Assembly (NCBI GenBank): GCA_029339505.1 | Contig: JAQISU010000181.1 | Coordinates: 62,001 to 126,000 of the forward strand | DNA from: Unio delphinus | Lineage: Eukaryota; Mollusca; Bivalvia; Unionida; Unionidae | Direction of reading: 5' to 3' | Length of the DNA stretch: 64,000 nt | Part shown: piece after piece, positions 61,658 to 64,000 of the stretch | How the letters are laid out: each line of letters opens with the position of its first letter | Position numbering within the stretch: the first letter of the stretch is position 1 | The notes under the pieces: generated by a model | Databases searched by the model: none | The model's input: the letters and a program-made list of their open reading frames with translations, nothing else | Told to the model about the DNA's origin: nothing | Position numbers and translations under genes: made by a program

Positions 61658-63025
61658 GACTTTGTATGGCACCTAATCTTTAGAAGGTCTAAGTGCTTTA
61701 CAACATCTATAATGATATGAATATTAAAAAAACCAAAAAGCTACAAGTGCGATCACCACGAAATTGGAAAACAAAAAATTGCTGAAAACATTTAAGGCAG
61801 GAAACATCTTTAGGTCTTTAAGTTTGTTCCTGCAGTTAACAAAAGTGAGTTTTAAGAGCACTCTTGAAAGGGATCACTGTCTTTCTGTCTAATTTCAATG
61901 GGCAATTCATTCCATGATGCTGGGCCCTGGTATGCAAAAAATTGTCCATATGACTTCGTTTTCATAGTGGGAATAATGAGTATACAATTGTCAGTAGAAG
62001 AGAGTATGTATCTTGCTGGTGTGTACACATGGGTGAGTCCAGATAGCTATGCTGGACTGGAGTCCATCAGTGAAATGTAGCACAGAGAACACATTTTGTG
62101 TTTGATTCTGGATCAAATGAATAGCAATTGTAGAGTAGAGAGCAGCGGGGAGGTGGGCTCTGATCATGGTACTATAAGGACGATCCGAGTACCTGTGTTT
62201 TGAACCTTTTGAAGTTTCTGGAGTAGATATTGAGATGAACCAGACAGAATTGAGTTACAGTCTTGAATGTACCAATGAACACAGAAGTGTTTTAGTGGCA
62301 TCAACTGAAAGATATTTGCGAATGGAGCTGATGCATCTCAGCTCAAGATATGCAGCATTGCATCATGACATGTTGGTGCAATGTGAGAGTACTGTCTAGA
62401 GTAACGCTTGGTTTCATACTGAGTGCGTGAATTTAATGTTGTTGTTGCTGATAATTTTTATATGAGGTAAACGTTGTGAATGAGAAAGGTTTTGTGTTGT
62501 GATCAGAATGGTTTCAGTTTTATCATCATTTATCTGCAGCTTGTTACATGTCATCCATGATTTCACATAAAATATGCACCTCTCTACTCCATGGATGGTG
62601 GCATCAACTTCAGTTGGGTGGCTAGACTTGTATGTTTGGGTGTCATCAGCTTACAGTTGGTGAGACACTGGGTGATGATCTATGACATTTGAAGTGGCTG
62701 ACTGTATGGAATGAAGCAACAGGTCCAAGAACAGTCCCCTGTGGAACACCACAACATAAATGAACTGGGCTGGAGTTTATTCCATTTGCAGATACAATTT
62801 GTGTCCTGTTGACTAAGTAGGAATTGAACCACTGTAAGGCTGAATCATGAATGCCAAAGAGATGCTGGAGACGAAATAATATATCATGGTCTGTGGTGTC
62901 AAATGCTGCAGAGAAATGCAGGAGGGTGAGGACTGTAATCTTACTGCTATCCAAAGCAGAGAGAATATCATACAATACTTTCATAAGAGTAGTTTCAGTA
63001 CTGTGACAAGGGCAATATACAGACT
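61640..63025 (-). mobile_element. L2-like LINE (copy B), truncated by RTE-like insertion
   Basis: Minus strand counterpart of 28770-30165: motif A (FSAAFDTTDHDILF), motif B (GVPQGTVLGPV) and an (AAT)n run at 61613-61652 marking the 3' end. Motif B here is GTVLGPV, closer to consensus than copy A. Frameshifts are present; inactive. Confidence 0.85.
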
Positions 63026-64000
63026 GGACAGAAGAACAGATGGGTTGAGCATTTCCAGGAACTGCTAAATAGACCAGCGCCTGCAAACCCACCAGACGTA
63101 CCGCCAGCGGAAAGTGACCTGCCAATAGAGTGCGGTGCACCGACCAAAGAGGAGATTCGCAGCGCCATCAAGAAATTGAAGAGCGGCAAGTCTGCAGGAC
63201 CCGACAGCATTCTGGCAGAGGCGCTGAAGGTGGACGTGGAAACCAGTGTGGAGCTCCTCTACCCGCTCTTCGGCACGATATGGGAAGACGAAGAAGTACC
63301 AGCAGACTGGAGAGAAGGCTACCTCGTCAAACTACCTAAGAAAGGTGACCTCAGTGACTGCTCAAACTACAGGGGGATTACGCTGTTGTCCATCCCGGGG
63401 AAGGTGTTTAACCGCATCTTACTGAACAGGATGAAAGAGGCAGTTGACCCGCATCTCCGTGACCAACAAGCTGGCTTCCGAAAGGAAAAGTCGTGCACGG
63501 ACCAGATAGCGACACTGCGCATCATCTTGGAACAGTCTCTGGAGTGGAATTCGCCACTCTACGTGAATTTTCTCGACTATGAGAAAGTGTTTGACAGCGT
63601 TGACAGGCAGACCCTCTGGAAACTACTAAGGCACTATGGAGTCCCGGAAAAGATCACCAACATCATCAGGAGGTCCTATGAAAGAATGACTTGTAGGATC
63701 GTCCACGGCAGGCAATTCACTGATGCCTTTGCAGTAAACACAGGGGTGAGACAAGGATGCCTTCTATCACCATTCCTCTTCCTGCTGGCCATCGACTGGG
63801 TCATGAAGACATCGACAGACCAAAAAAGAAACGGCATCCAGTGGACGCTGTGGAAACAGCTGGACGACTTAGATTTCGCTGATGACCTGGCTCTCCTCTC
63901 GCATTCCCAACAACAGATGCAGGAAAAGACTAGCATTGTTGCGGGCAACTCAGCCAGCCTGGGCCTCCACATCAACAGAGGAAAGAGCAAGGTTTTCAAG
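63026..64000 (+). CDS. Non-LTR reverse transcriptase (RTE-like), open to window end
   Basis: A single frame from 63029 is open for 324 codons to 64000. It carries RT blocks in order: SGKSAGPDSILAEALK, NYRGITLLSIPGKVFNRIL, QQAGFRKEKSCTDQI, a motif A variant LDYEKVFDSVD, TGVRQGCLLSPFLFLL (motif B) and LDFADDLALL with the catalytic FADD at 63875-63886. The sequence is markedly more GC-rich than its surroundings. It is 5'-truncated inside the RT palm region and joined to the L2-like LINE at about 63026. Such FADD-type LINEs are abundant in molluscs and cnidarians; RTE is the best guess, the exact clade is uncertain. Confidence 0.88.

Larger units (their letters stand above)
58248..63025. repeat. 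Segmental duplication, copy B
   Basis: Counterpart of 25457-30165 in the same orientation, about 32.8 kb downstream. Contains pogo, TC tract, CARD exon and LINE. Ends where an RTE-like LINE begins at about 63026. Confidence 0.9.

Noticed and set aside
63130..63339. Short frames overlapping the RTE-like RT in other phases and on the minus strand
   Set aside because: Shadows of the 324-codon RT frame.
1..64000. Bacterial-type systems, CRISPR arrays, operons, riboswitches
   Set aside because: Spliced exons, SINEs and LINEs and lack of dense open frames show eukaryotic nuclear DNA; none of these features was seen.

Overview
The window is AT-rich metazoan nuclear DNA, not prokaryotic: coding pieces are short, bounded by GT/AG splice sites, separated by kilobase-scale introns and embedded in dense transposon and microsatellite sequence. 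The repeat repertoire (tRNA-derived SINEs, L2/CR1-like and RTE-like LINEs, pogo/Tigger, hAT, a Mutator-like element with OTU and PHD modules, decayed ~128-bp units of a type familiar from molluscs) together with a HEPN plus CARD gene suggests a lophotrochozoan, most likely a mollusc. The species cannot be told from the sequence.

One very large host gene appears to run left to right from 6391 past the last recognisable exon at 60512. Twelve exons and one duplicate exon were identified by hand: a DZIP3-type HEPN start exon (6391-7042); small coiled/charged exons (8685, 10953, 12706); a CARD-like exon (19765); an exon of unknown fold (22630); a CARD exon (27415); a possible TRADD-N-like exon (32004); two mini-exons (37203, 51963); a CARD-like domain split over two exons (52379 and 56606); and a second copy of the CARD exon (60189). 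Nearly every intron is phase 1, so most exons can be duplicated or skipped without breaking the frame. Combining a HEPN domain (often an RNase or RNA-binding fold) with several CARD/death folds suggests an innate-immune sensor or scaffold; that function is inferred.

Mobile DNA occupies much of the rest. 0.6-1.2 kb: Tigger tail. 3.5-6 kb: gag-like remnant with a hAT MITE and an ~890-bp tandem duplication. 14.1-14.5 kb: a small fragment with a parvovirus/Polinton-type phospholipase A2 signature. 21.3 and 49.9 kb: SINEs with target-site duplications. 25.4-30.4 kb and 57.7-63.0 kb: two copies of a segmental duplication carrying a pogo transposase, the CARD exon and an L2-like LINE. 33.2-36.3 kb: diverged repeats with a LINE tail. 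38.4-47.2 kb: an 8.7-kb Phantom-like Mutator element (about 190-bp TIRs; PHD, OTU and MULE transposase) with a 3.9-kb hAT nested in it. 47.2-49.3 kb: deleted Tigger. 53.1-55.8 kb: an unclassified 2.7-kb TIR element inside a LINE. 63.0-64.0 kb: an intact RTE-like reverse transcriptase frame running off the window.

No rRNA, functional tRNA, CRISPR, operon or bacterial regulatory feature was seen. Exon calls rest on splice-site and phase reading only; RNA data would be needed to confirm that they belong to one transcript.
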